In this document: one piece after another, positions 48,894 to 56,147 of the stretch | How the letters are laid out: each line of letters starts with the position of its first letter | How positions within the stretch are numbered: position 1 is the first letter of the stretch | Assembly: GCA_024707205.1 (NCBI GenBank) | Contig: JANQAD010000001.1 | Span: forward strand, 1,701,979-1,765,978 | Reading direction: 5' to 3' | Length of the DNA stretch: 64,000 bases | From: Demequina sp. | GTDB lineage: Bacteria; Actinomycetota; Actinomycetes; Actinomycetales; Demequinaceae | Position numbers and translations under genes: made by a program | The notes under the pieces: model-generated | The model's database searches: none | The model's input: only the letters and a program-made list of their open reading frames with translations | Told to the model about the DNA's origin: nothing

Positions 48894-50204
48894 GTGAATA
48901 AGCAGATTCGTCTGAACTTGATCTTCCACACCTCCGGCAGGCACGACGCTGGCTGGAAGACCTTCGAGGACCCCACCAAGCTCGTCGACGACATCGACCA
49001 CCAGATCGAGTACGCGAAACTCGCGGAGTCGGCCCTGTTCGACGCGATCTTCCTTCCCGACACCCCGGGTTCGCTCGGCAACATCTTCCTGCGCAAGCCG
49101 CGCCGCGGGCTCGACCCCGCCGTGCTGCTCGCGGCGATCGCCATGGAAACCAAGCATCTGGGACTGATCTCAACAGCGTCGTCCATCCACGGCGACCCCT
49201 ATCTCGTTGCGCGCTCCATTGCGAGCCTGCACCAGGTCAGCAAGGGGCGCGCGGGCTGGAACATCGTCACCAGCCAGGACGACGAGACGCTCTACGCGCT
49301 CGGCAAGCCCTTGGACTCGAAGCTGGACCGCGAGACGCGCTACGAGAAGGCCACGGAGTTCGTCGAGATCGTGACCGGGCTGTGGGACTCGCTGCCCGAC
49401 GAGGCGATCACCGCGAACAAAGAGCACGACATTTACATCGACCCCGCGCTCACCCACCCCATCGACGCCCACGGCAAGTACTACAGCTCCACCGGCGTGC
49501 TGCAGATGCGCGGCCGCTACGAGGGCGAGCGCCCCGTGCTGTTCCAGGCGGGAATCTCGCCGCGCAGCCGCGAGTTCGGCGCCAAGTACGCCGACGCCCT
49601 CTTCACCTCCCAGCCGCACCTCGAGGCCGACCGCAAGTTCTACGCCGAGGTCAAGGACCACGCGGCGAGGTTCGGGCGCAATCCCGACCACCTGCTGGTG
49701 CTCCCCGGCCTCTATGCGGTGGTGGGCGACACCGAGGAGGAGGCGCGCCAGCACAAGGCCGAGGTGGACGAGCTCATGGACCTCGATTACCTCGTCAACC
49801 ACCTCGCAAACCAGGTGGGACTGCCGGCCGAGGAGCTGGACCCCCACCAGCCGCTGCCGGTTGAGCTGTTCGAGACCATCCCTTCCGACGACGACGTCAT
49901 CAACTACCGACGCAACGACATCGGCGGCGTGGCGCAGGCGAACAATTTCACCGTCAAGCAGCTGGTGCACCACAACCTCACGCGCGGGCAACGCACGATC
50001 TTCGGCACGCCGGAGCAGATCGCGGACACGATCATCGAGTGGCACGACACCGGCGTTGGCGACGGCTTCAACGTCAACGCGCACGTGCAGCCGTTCGGCG
50101 TGGAGCGCTTCAAGGACGTGATCGCGGAGCTCCAGAACCGCGGCCGGTTCCGCACCGAGTACGAATCGACGAGCTTCCGCCAGAACTACGGGCTGCCCGC
50201 TTAG
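48894..50204 (+). CDS. LLM-class flavin-dependent monooxygenase (NtaA/SnaA/DszA family)
   Basis: A 436-aa FMNH2-dependent oxygenase of the bacterial luciferase superfamily, nitrilotriacetate monooxygenase branch: LNLIFHTSGRHDAGWK at the start, RGLDPAVLLAAIAMET, GLISTASSIHGDPYLVARSIASLHQVS, GRAGWNIVTSQ and the late EVDELMDLDYLVNHL segment. Such enzymes need a separate flavin reductase, which is not visible nearby, and oxidise N- or S-containing compounds such as sulphones, chelators or thioethers. GTG 48894 follows CAGGAGAATTCC. The substrate is unknown. Confidence 0.88.
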   Translation: MNKQIRLNLIFHTSGRHDAGWKTFEDPTKLVDDIDHQIEYAKLAESALFDAIFLPDTPGSLGNIFLRKPRRGLDPAVLLAAIAMETKHLGLISTASSIHGDPYLVARSIASLHQVSKGRAGWNIVTSQDDETLYALGKPLDSKLDRETRYEKATEFVEIVTGLWDSLPDEAITANKEHDIYIDPALTHPIDAHGKYYSSTGVLQMRGRYEGERPVLFQAGISPRSREFGAKYADALFTSQPHLEADRKFYAEVKDHAARFGRNPDHLLVLPGLYAVVGDTEEEARQHKAEVDELMDLDYLVNHLANQVGLPAEELDPHQPLPVELFETIPSDDDVINYRRNDIGGVAQANNFTVKQLVHHNLTRGQRTIFGTPEQIADTIIEWHDTGVGDGFNVNAHVQPFGVERFKDVIAELQNRGRFRTEYESTSFRQNYGLPA

Positions 50205-50221
50205 GGGCGCCCCAGACGGCG

Positions 50222-50227
50222 TACCCT
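50222..50227 (+). promoter_or_regulatory. Putative -10 box (TACCCT), leaderless start at 50234
   Basis: TACCCT lies 6 nt before GTG 50234 without a ribosome site. Confidence 0.35.
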
Positions 50228-50233
50228 TGAGGC

Positions 50234-50809
50234 GTGGCCAACAACCTCAAGCCTTTGCGCAGGTCGGTACCTCAGTTTGAAGAGGGAGCCTTCCTCTACG
50301 CGCAGTTCGGCGTGCACTGGCGCGCTGGGGCCGCGAGCCTCATCCCGTTCGGGATCATCTACTTCACCACCCAGCCGTTCGGCGCCGCGATGCAGACGCT
50401 GACGATGGGCGGCTACGTCGTCGGGCCCGCGATTCTGGGCATCTTCGCGACCCTCTGGGCGCTCATGAGCTTTGGCCTGCTGCACTTGCTGCGCCACGAC
50501 ACTCGCACCTGGGTCCACTACACGGTGTACGCGGTAGCAGGGGCGATAGGGCTGTGGCTGCTCGCGATGCTCTCGCTCGTCGCCGTCCAGGCATACAACA
50601 CCAGCGGGCAGCTCGACTTCTGGAACCACGCGTCCTTCACCGGCTTCGCGTGGGCCACGCCGCTGCTGGGAGCGATCAGCTCCATCGTGGGCCGGCGGGT
50701 GCTCGCGAGCGGCATTCGGTGGACCATCCTGATCGAGCGCGGCCCGCTGCCGAACGTCTTCGACTACGTCGAGGGCAAGCACGACCGCGACGAGTTCCAG
50801 CGGATGTAG
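50234..50809 (+). CDS. Integral membrane protein, function unknown
   Basis: A 191-aa protein with four predicted helices (about residues 38-55, 60-82, 95-118 and 135-155) and charged ends. The C-terminal cytoplasmic part (RWTILIERGPLPNVFDYVEGKHDRDEFQRM) is hydrophilic. I do not recognise the family. GTG 50234 follows a TACCCT box and no ribosome site. It ends just before the GH1 promoter; its last codons overlap the GAAACGTTTC operator. Confidence 0.75.
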   Translation: MANNLKPLRRSVPQFEEGAFLYAQFGVHWRAGAASLIPFGIIYFTTQPFGAAMQTLTMGGYVVGPAILGIFATLWALMSFGLLHLLRHDTRTWVHYTVYAVAGAIGLWLLAMLSLVAVQAYNTSGQLDFWNHASFTGFAWATPLLGAISSIVGRRVLASGIRWTILIERGPLPNVFDYVEGKHDRDEFQRM

Positions 50810-50845
50810 AAACGTTTCGCACGCACGCCTACCGGGCGGTAGGCT
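50809..50845 (+). promoter_or_regulatory. GH1 gene promoter with LacI-type operator
   Basis: GAAACGTTTC (50809-50818), a perfect 10-bp palindrome of the LacI-family type, sits near the -35 position. TAGGCT (50840-50845) is the -10, 7 nt before ATG 50853. The repressor gene is not in the window. Confidence 0.55.
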
Positions 50846-50852
50846 ACCCCGC

Positions 50853-52307
50853 ATGACCTTCCCCACAGACTTCCTCTTTGGCGCCTCAACGGCGTCCTAC
50901 CAGATCGAGGGCGCCGTCCACGAGGGCGGCCGCGGACCGTCCATCTGGGACACCTTCAGCCACACGCCCGGCCGCACGCTCGACGGCGACACCGGCGACG
51001 TCGCGTGCGATCACTTCCACCGCTACGCGGACGACATCGCGGCGATGGCTGAGATCGGCCTCACCGCCTATCGCTTCTCGCTCGCCTGGCCGCGCATTCA
51101 GCCCGACGCTGCCGGCGGCTTCAACGCTGCAGTTCAGTTCAACACCGAGGGCTTCGCCTTCTACCACCGCATCCTCGACGAGCTCGAGAAGCACAGCATC
51201 GAGCCCATCGTCACCCTCTACCACTGGGATCTGCCCCAGTGGCAGGAGGACAACGGCGGCTGGCCGGATCGCAGCACGGTGGACGCGTTCGTGGCGTACG
51301 CGCGCGCGTGCGCGGCCGAGTTCGGTGACCGCATCCGCCACTGGACCACGTTCAACGAGCCGTGGTGCACGGCGTTCCTCGGCTACGGCTCCGGGGCCCA
51401 CGCTCCCGGCCGCAGCGACCACGCGGACTCGCTCGCGGCCGCGCACCACCTCAACCTCGCCCACGGCCTCGCCTACCGGGCCATCAAGGAGGTCGCGCCC
51501 AACGCCAAGGTCAGCATCGTGCTGAACTCGCACCTGCCGCGCCCGTGGAACGTGGCCGACCCCAAGGATCTTGAGGCCGCCCAGCTCATCGACTCGCTCG
51601 CGAATCGCGTCTTCCTTGAGCCGCTCGCCAAGGGGACGTACCCGGAGAACCTGCTGGCAGCGTCGGGCAGCATCACCGACTGGTCCTTTGTGCACGAGGG
51701 CGACCTCGACGCCATCAAGGGCACCGTCGACGAGATCGGCGTGAACTACTACTCGAGCCACTCGGTGCGGCACAACGACGGCCCGCGCCACGACACGGGC
51801 CAGGACGGGCACAAGACCACGCGCTTCAGCTGCTGGCCCGGCGCGGACCACGTGGAGTTCATGCCGCTCATCGGCAAGCGCACCACGATGGGCTGGAACG
51901 TGGACCCGAGCGGCTTCCACGCGCACCTGCTGCGCGTGTGGCGCGAGCTTGGGGTGCCGATGATCGTCACCGAGAACGGCGCCTCCTGGCCCGACGAGGT
52001 GAGCGAGGATGGGCGCATCCGCGACGTCGACCGCTACACCTACCTCCACGATCACCTGGCGGCGCTGCAGCTCGCGCGCGCCGAGGGCGCAGACATCCGC
52101 GGCTACATGGCGTGGAGCCTCATGGACAACTTCGAGTGGGGCTGGGGCTACTCCAAGCGCTTCGGCATGCTGCGCGTGGACTACGACACGCAGGCGCGCA
52201 CGTGGAAGGACTCCGCGTACTGGTACCGCGAGACCATAGCGCGGCGCGCTCTCACGCCGGTGGACGCGATCGAGTCGCTCGTGGAGACGCCGCCGCGCAG
52301 CTTCTAG
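50853..52307 (+). CDS. Beta-glucosidase, glycoside hydrolase family 1
   Basis: A 484-aa (beta/alpha)8 enzyme that hydrolyses beta-glucosides such as cellobiose. It has the N-terminal FLFGASTASYQIEGA signature, the acid/base Glu in TFNEP (~169), the nucleophile Glu in VTENGA (~374) and the C-terminal aglycone/glucose-binding WSLMDNFEWGWGYSKRFG. No signal peptide, so it is intracellular. It is probably controlled by a LacI-family repressor at the GAAACGTTTC site and has a leaderless start. No sugar transporter is adjacent. Confidence 0.95.
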   Translation: MTFPTDFLFGASTASYQIEGAVHEGGRGPSIWDTFSHTPGRTLDGDTGDVACDHFHRYADDIAAMAEIGLTAYRFSLAWPRIQPDAAGGFNAAVQFNTEGFAFYHRILDELEKHSIEPIVTLYHWDLPQWQEDNGGWPDRSTVDAFVAYARACAAEFGDRIRHWTTFNEPWCTAFLGYGSGAHAPGRSDHADSLAAAHHLNLAHGLAYRAIKEVAPNAKVSIVLNSHLPRPWNVADPKDLEAAQLIDSLANRVFLEPLAKGTYPENLLAASGSITDWSFVHEGDLDAIKGTVDEIGVNYYSSHSVRHNDGPRHDTGQDGHKTTRFSCWPGADHVEFMPLIGKRTTMGWNVDPSGFHAHLLRVWRELGVPMIVTENGASWPDEVSEDGRIRDVDRYTYLHDHLAALQLARAEGADIRGYMAWSLMDNFEWGWGYSKRFGMLRVDYDTQARTWKDSAYWYRETIARRALTPVDAIESLVETPPRSF

Positions 52308-52344
52308 GCGCACTCGCCGGCCACGTGTCCGCACCCCTCGCGGG

Positions 52345-52439
52345 CTCCGCACGGAACGTGTGACTGTAGTGACGGTTGGGACTCAGATCAGGCTGGATCC
52401 GTGGTTTTGAGTCACACGAGTCACACCATCCGTGCGGAG
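52345..52439. repeat. 21-bp inverted repeats with a tandem 9-mer, between GH1 and a small zinc-ribbon gene
   Basis: CTCCGCACGG plus GTGTGACT (52345-52365) faces its inverted copy (52419-52439) across a 53-bp spacer; only two of 21 bases differ. GAGTCACAC is repeated twice in tandem at 52409-52417 and 52418-52426. No T tract or ORF is present. Function unknown; a tandem-site operator is possible. Confidence 0.65.
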
Positions 52440-52459
52440 CTGACGGGGTGGGGCGCGCC

Positions 52460-52465
52460 TAAAAT
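52460..52465 (+). promoter_or_regulatory. Putative -10 box (TAAAAT), leaderless start at 52473
   Basis: TAAAAT lies 7 nt before ATG 52473 without a ribosome site. Confidence 0.4.
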
Positions 52466-52472
52466 GGTCACC

Positions 52473-52775
52473 ATGCCCTCCGGTCGCCGATCCAACAAGC
52501 GCCCCTACGGCAAGCCGCACGAGGAGTTCGACGCCGACCGTGCCCTGGGCGGCGCCGCACGCGTCGAGACGGGGCCGCGGGGCGAGCAGTACTACGTGGC
52601 CACGCCAAGGCCCACGGACAAGACCTATATCTGCCCAGGGTGCAACCGCGAAATAACAGGGGAGACGCAGCACATCGTGGCGTGGCCGGTGGAGCACATC
52701 CTGGGTGAGGACGCAGCGGCGCAGGCCCGACGCCATTGGCACTCCGGCTGCTGGCGCGCCTTTGGCAGGGGTTGA
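52473..52775 (+). CDS. Small zinc-ribbon-like protein, function unknown
   Basis: A 100-aa basic protein. The first ~45 residues are Arg/Lys/Gly-rich (SGRRSNKRPYGKPHEEFDAD). The second half has a CPGC motif (~residue 56), later His residues (QHIVAW, RRHWHSGCW) and a final Cys, a plausible CxxC-H/C zinc site, so nucleic-acid binding is possible. It resembles conserved actinobacterial hypothetical proteins near nucS, but I cannot name it. ATG 52473 is favoured over 52464 by the -10 spacing. An alpha/beta hydrolase gene follows after 2 nt. Confidence 0.65.
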   Translation: MPSGRRSNKRPYGKPHEEFDADRALGGAARVETGPRGEQYYVATPRPTDKTYICPGCNREITGETQHIVAWPVEHILGEDAAAQARRHWHSGCWRAFGRG

Positions 52776-52777
52776 GT

Positions 52778-53524
52778 GTGGCAGGGGTTGAGTTGGGCGA
52801 CGCAGAGCTCCGCTCCATGACCGTGCTCCCCGCACACCGCGACGAGATCGAGCTGCGCACCGAGGACGGCCTCACGCTCGTCGGCGAGCTGGCGACGCCG
52901 GTCAGCGGCCCCATCGAGGCGACGCTCATCACGCTTCACCCGCTGCCCACGCACGGCGGATTCATGGACTCTCACGTCTACCGCAAGGCCTCCTGGCGGC
53001 TCCCGTACCTCGCGAACATCGCGGTGCTGCGGTTCAACACGCGCGGCACGCACTCGCCGCGCGGAACCAGTGCAGGGGAGTTTGGGGGAGGGCTGCCGGA
53101 GGCGGCGGACGTCCGCGCGGCCGTTGACTACGCGGTCACGCATGACCTTCCGAACCGGTGGCTCGTCGGCTGGAGCTTCGGCACCGAGCTCGCGCTCATG
53201 CACGGAGCGAGCCTCGATGTAGAGGGCGCCATTCTGCTCTCGCCGCCCCTGCACCGCGCGGGCGAGGAGGACCTCAAGGCGTGGGCGGCGTCGGGCAAGC
53301 CCGTGACCGTGCTGGTGCCCGAGTTTGACGACTACCTGCGGCCCGAGGCCGCCCGGGAGGCCTTCGCGCCCCTCACCCAGGCCACCGTGATCGGGGTCGA
53401 TGGCGCTAAGCACCTGTGGGTGGGCGAGCCCTACGTGCGCCGCGTGCTGGACGAGATCGTGGCCGTGGTCGCGCCCCAGAAGGCGCCGCTGCCCACCCAC
53501 GTGGACGCGTCCGTGGTCGAATAG
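52778..53524 (+). CDS. Alpha/beta hydrolase
   Basis: A 248-aa cytosolic hydrolase of the alpha/beta fold. It has LHPLPTHGG (oxyanion), FNTRGTHSPRGTS and the nucleophile elbow GWSFGTELAL (G-x-S-x-G); the late Asp (PEFDDYL) and His (GAKHLW) complete the triad. It resembles the family of short actinobacterial dienelactone-like hydrolases. The start is uncertain between GTG 52778, TTG 52790 and ATG 52817. It overlaps nothing; a second hydrolase starts 4 nt after its stop. Substrate unknown. Confidence 0.75.
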   Translation: MAGVELGDAELRSMTVLPAHRDEIELRTEDGLTLVGELATPVSGPIEATLITLHPLPTHGGFMDSHVYRKASWRLPYLANIAVLRFNTRGTHSPRGTSAGEFGGGLPEAADVRAAVDYAVTHDLPNRWLVGWSFGTELALMHGASLDVEGAILLSPPLHRAGEEDLKAWAASGKPVTVLVPEFDDYLRPEAAREAFAPLTQATVIGVDGAKHLWVGEPYVRRVLDEIVAVVAPQKAPLPTHVDASVVE

Positions 53525-53528
53525 AGCC

Positions 53529-54284
53529 GTGACCACTCCTCCAAACGGCACGCCCCTCGTCCTCCTGAATGCCTTCCCCGTGGACCGTAGCCAGTGGGAG
53601 GGGCTCATCGGTGTCTTCACGGGCGATGCCGCGGACTTCGACATCATCGCCTTCGACATTCCCGGCATCGGCGAGATGCCGATGACCCACGAGGAACCCT
53701 CGCTCGAGCTCATCGCCGACGCCGCCGTCGTCGCGATGCGCGAGGCCACGGGTCACGAGGCGGCGATCTGGGTCGGCTCGTCGATGGGCGGCTACGTAGC
53801 CATGGCGGTCGCCGAGCGAGAGCCGACAGCCGTGGCCGGCTTGGGGCTCATCGGCACCAAGTCTGTGGCGGACACCCCTGAGGCCGCGGCGAAGCGGCTC
53901 GAGATCGCGAAGACCGTCGAGGAGGCCGGGCGGCATCCCAACCCCCGGCTGGTCGCCGAGGACCTGATCGGCACCCAGGGGGACGAGCGCGAAACCCTAG
54001 TGAGTGCGATTACTGAGAACGTTGCGGCGCACTCCGGGGCCGGCATCGCGTGGGGTCAGCGCGCGATGGCGGCGCGCCCGGATCGCACCGAGGTACTGCG
54101 TTCCGTCGATGCGCCCGCGGTGGTGATCATCGGCGAGAACGACGCCCTGGTGCCACGCTCGGACGCCGAGGCGATGGCCGCCGCTCTCGGGGTAGAACTC
54201 ATTGTCCTTCCTGGTATCGGCCACCTTGCGGCCTTCGAGGACCCTCACGCGGTGGCGCGGGCCCTCGCGCCGCTGTTCGCTTAA
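53529..54284 (+). CDS. Alpha/beta hydrolase
   Basis: A 251-aa alpha/beta hydrolase: LLNAFPVDRSQW in the oxyanion region, FDIPGIGEMP, the nucleophile elbow VGSSMGGYVA (~residue 84), Asp in GENDALVP and His in GIGHLAAFE. This fits esterase/haloperoxidase-type relatives. GTG 53529 lies 4 nt after the previous hydrolase gene, and the ribonuclease gene follows after 9 nt, so these probably form one operon. Substrate unknown. Confidence 0.82.
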   Translation: MTTPPNGTPLVLLNAFPVDRSQWEGLIGVFTGDAADFDIIAFDIPGIGEMPMTHEEPSLELIADAAVVAMREATGHEAAIWVGSSMGGYVAMAVAEREPTAVAGLGLIGTKSVADTPEAAAKRLEIAKTVEEAGRHPNPRLVAEDLIGTQGDERETLVSAITENVAAHSGAGIAWGQRAMAARPDRTEVLRSVDAPAVVIIGENDALVPRSDAEAMAAALGVELIVLPGIGHLAAFEDPHAVARALAPLFA

Positions 54285-54293
54285 GGACCCGTC

Positions 54294-55733
54294 ATGACTC
54301 GCCGCCGCCTCGTCGCCCGCGTGCCGCTCGAGCCCCTCGAGCCCACCTTCCGCGCGATCCGCGCGCGCCACGGCGTGAACGAGAACTACCCTGACGACGC
54401 GGTGAGCGAGGCGCGAGAGGCGGGCGCAGCGTCGGGCGAACTGGCGCACGTGCGAGGGGAGCGCGCGGACCGAACGGACCTGGAGCTCGTCACGATCGAT
54501 CCACCTGGCTCGCGCGACCTCGACCAGGCGCTCGCCGTGGAGGCGGACGGGACCGGGTGGCTCGTGCACTACGCGATAGCCGACGTCGGCGCTCACGTCT
54601 CCCCGGGCGGCGCCCTCGATCGCGACACGTGGTCGCGCGGGGAGACCATCTACTGCCCAGACATGCGTGTTGGCCTCCACCCGCCCGGGATGTCCGAGGG
54701 CTTCGCCTCGCTGCTGCCGGGGCAACGCACCAAGGCCGCGCTGTGGACCATCTCCGTGCGCGCCGACGGGGCGCTCGGCGATGCCCGGGTCGAGCGCGCT
54801 TGGGTGTCCTCGCGGAGGCAGTACTCGTACGACGAGTTGCGCGGCGCGCCGCCGGAGGACGCGAAGCCGCTCGTGGCCGCGATGCGGGCACTTGGCGACG
54901 CGCGCCGAGAGCACGTGCGGCTCGCAGGCGGCGTGACGCTCCCGAAGCCCAGCCAAGAGGTGGATTCGGAGGGAGGGGAGCTGCGCCTGGTGTTCCGCGC
55001 CGCGACCGGCATCGAGGACGACAACGCGCAGGTCTCACTGCTGACAGGAGAGGCAGCGGCCCGGATCATGCTCGAGGCGGGCGTTGGCGTGCTGCGCACC
55101 ATGCCGCCCGCGGCTGCGCAGGACGAGGAGCGATTGCGCAGGCAGGCGCTCGCTATCGGCGTGGCATGGCCGGCGGGCATGACCTATGGAGAGGTGCTCA
55201 AGACCCTCGACCCCGAATCGCCGAGGGCCGCGGCGTTCCTCACGCAGGCCACGCGACTGTTCCGCGGCGCGGCGTGGGAGCCGTTCGACGTACCGGGGCT
55301 CCCTGTTCCCGAACACACCACTCACGGCGCGCTCGCGCGCCCGTACGCCCACGTCACCGCCCCGCTGCGGCGACTCGTCGATCGCTACGGCACCGAGGTG
55401 TGTCTCGCACACTGCGCCCGGCAGCCCGTTCCCGCATGGGTGCACGCGGCGTTGCCCACGTTGGCGTCCGCGCTGACCGCGGGGGCGCGCACAGCGTCGG
55501 CCGTCGATCGCGAGTGCATCGACGCGGTGGAGGCCGCGGTGCTCGCGCCGCACGTCGGCGAGACCTTCAACGCCGTGGGACTGGACGACAGGACCATCCA
55601 GCTTGAGGAGCCCGCGGTCGTCGCCGCGTGCGCCGGCGACATCAAGGTGGGGGAGCGCCAATCGGTGCGCCTCACGCGGGCCGACGCTGCCGGCGCCGAG
55701 GGAGCGAAGGTCGAGTTCGCTACGGTCGGCTAA
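54294..55733 (+). CDS. RNB-domain ribonuclease (RNase II/R family)
   Basis: A 479-aa 3'-5' exoribonuclease. The RNB catalytic domain begins at about residue 60 with TIDPPGSRDLDQAL, which carries the metal-binding aspartates, and continues with YAIADVGAHVSPG, YCPDMRVGLHP and the late HTTHGALARPYAHVTAPLRRLVDRY. The cold-shock domains of RNase R are absent and the C-terminal part is short, a reduced form common in actinobacteria. It ends 4 nt into the convergent next gene. Confidence 0.9.
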   Translation: MTRRRLVARVPLEPLEPTFRAIRARHGVNENYPDDAVSEAREAGAASGELAHVRGERADRTDLELVTIDPPGSRDLDQALAVEADGTGWLVHYAIADVGAHVSPGGALDRDTWSRGETIYCPDMRVGLHPPGMSEGFASLLPGQRTKAALWTISVRADGALGDARVERAWVSSRRQYSYDELRGAPPEDAKPLVAAMRALGDARREHVRLAGGVTLPKPSQEVDSEGGELRLVFRAATGIEDDNAQVSLLTGEAAARIMLEAGVGVLRTMPPAAAQDEERLRRQALAIGVAWPAGMTYGEVLKTLDPESPRAAAFLTQATRLFRGAAWEPFDVPGLPVPEHTTHGALARPYAHVTAPLRRLVDRYGTEVCLAHCARQPVPAWVHAALPTLASALTAGARTASAVDRECIDAVEAAVLAPHVGETFNAVGLDDRTIQLEEPAVVAACAGDIKVGERQSVRLTRADAAGAEGAKVEFATVG

Positions 55734-56137
55734 GCGGCCCGCCAGTCGTTCCCGGCGGCGAGGCGGCCCGCGAGGGCGTCCGTGAGCGGCATTGACTCGC
55801 CGTCGCGCGCCCCGCGACCGAGCTCGAGCATGGGCTCTCCGGGCTCGACGGTGACGCCCTTGAGTCGCGCGCCGAATCCGCCGGCCGTGGACAGCACGTA
55901 GAACACGCCGTCCGTCGAGACGCCAAGCGAGCGATCGCGCTTGAGATACCAGCCGGTGATCTGGGTCTTATACCTGGTAGATCCGTTGTATGCCCGTGCG
56001 GTGAGGCGCTCGGGGCGCAGCCCGGCCGCGATCGCGTCGCGGGCGAACTGCTCCACGAGAACCCTGGCCTTCGCGACCTCCGCATCGCGGGCGCGGGCCA
56101 TCGCCTGCGCCTTGCGGAGGTGCGGGTTGTCCGTCAC
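55730..56137 (-). CDS. Conserved hypothetical protein
   Basis: A 135-aa mostly basic protein, predicted alpha/beta; no signal peptide, membrane helix or known domain is seen. Its N-terminal half is helical and Ala/Arg-rich; the middle contains YNGSTRYKTQITGWYLKRDR and FYVLSTAGG, suggesting a small beta sheet. It is encoded 10 nt after the coiled-coil gene on the same strand, so it may be co-transcribed with it. Function not recognised. Confidence 0.65.
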   Translation of the reverse strand: MTDNPHLRKAQAMARARDAEVAKARVLVEQFARDAIAAGLRPERLTARAYNGSTRYKTQITGWYLKRDRSLGVSTDGVFYVLSTAGGFGARLKGVTVEPGEPMLELGRGARDGESMPLTDALAGRLAAGNDWRAA

Positions 56138-56147
56138 TGCAGTTCAA

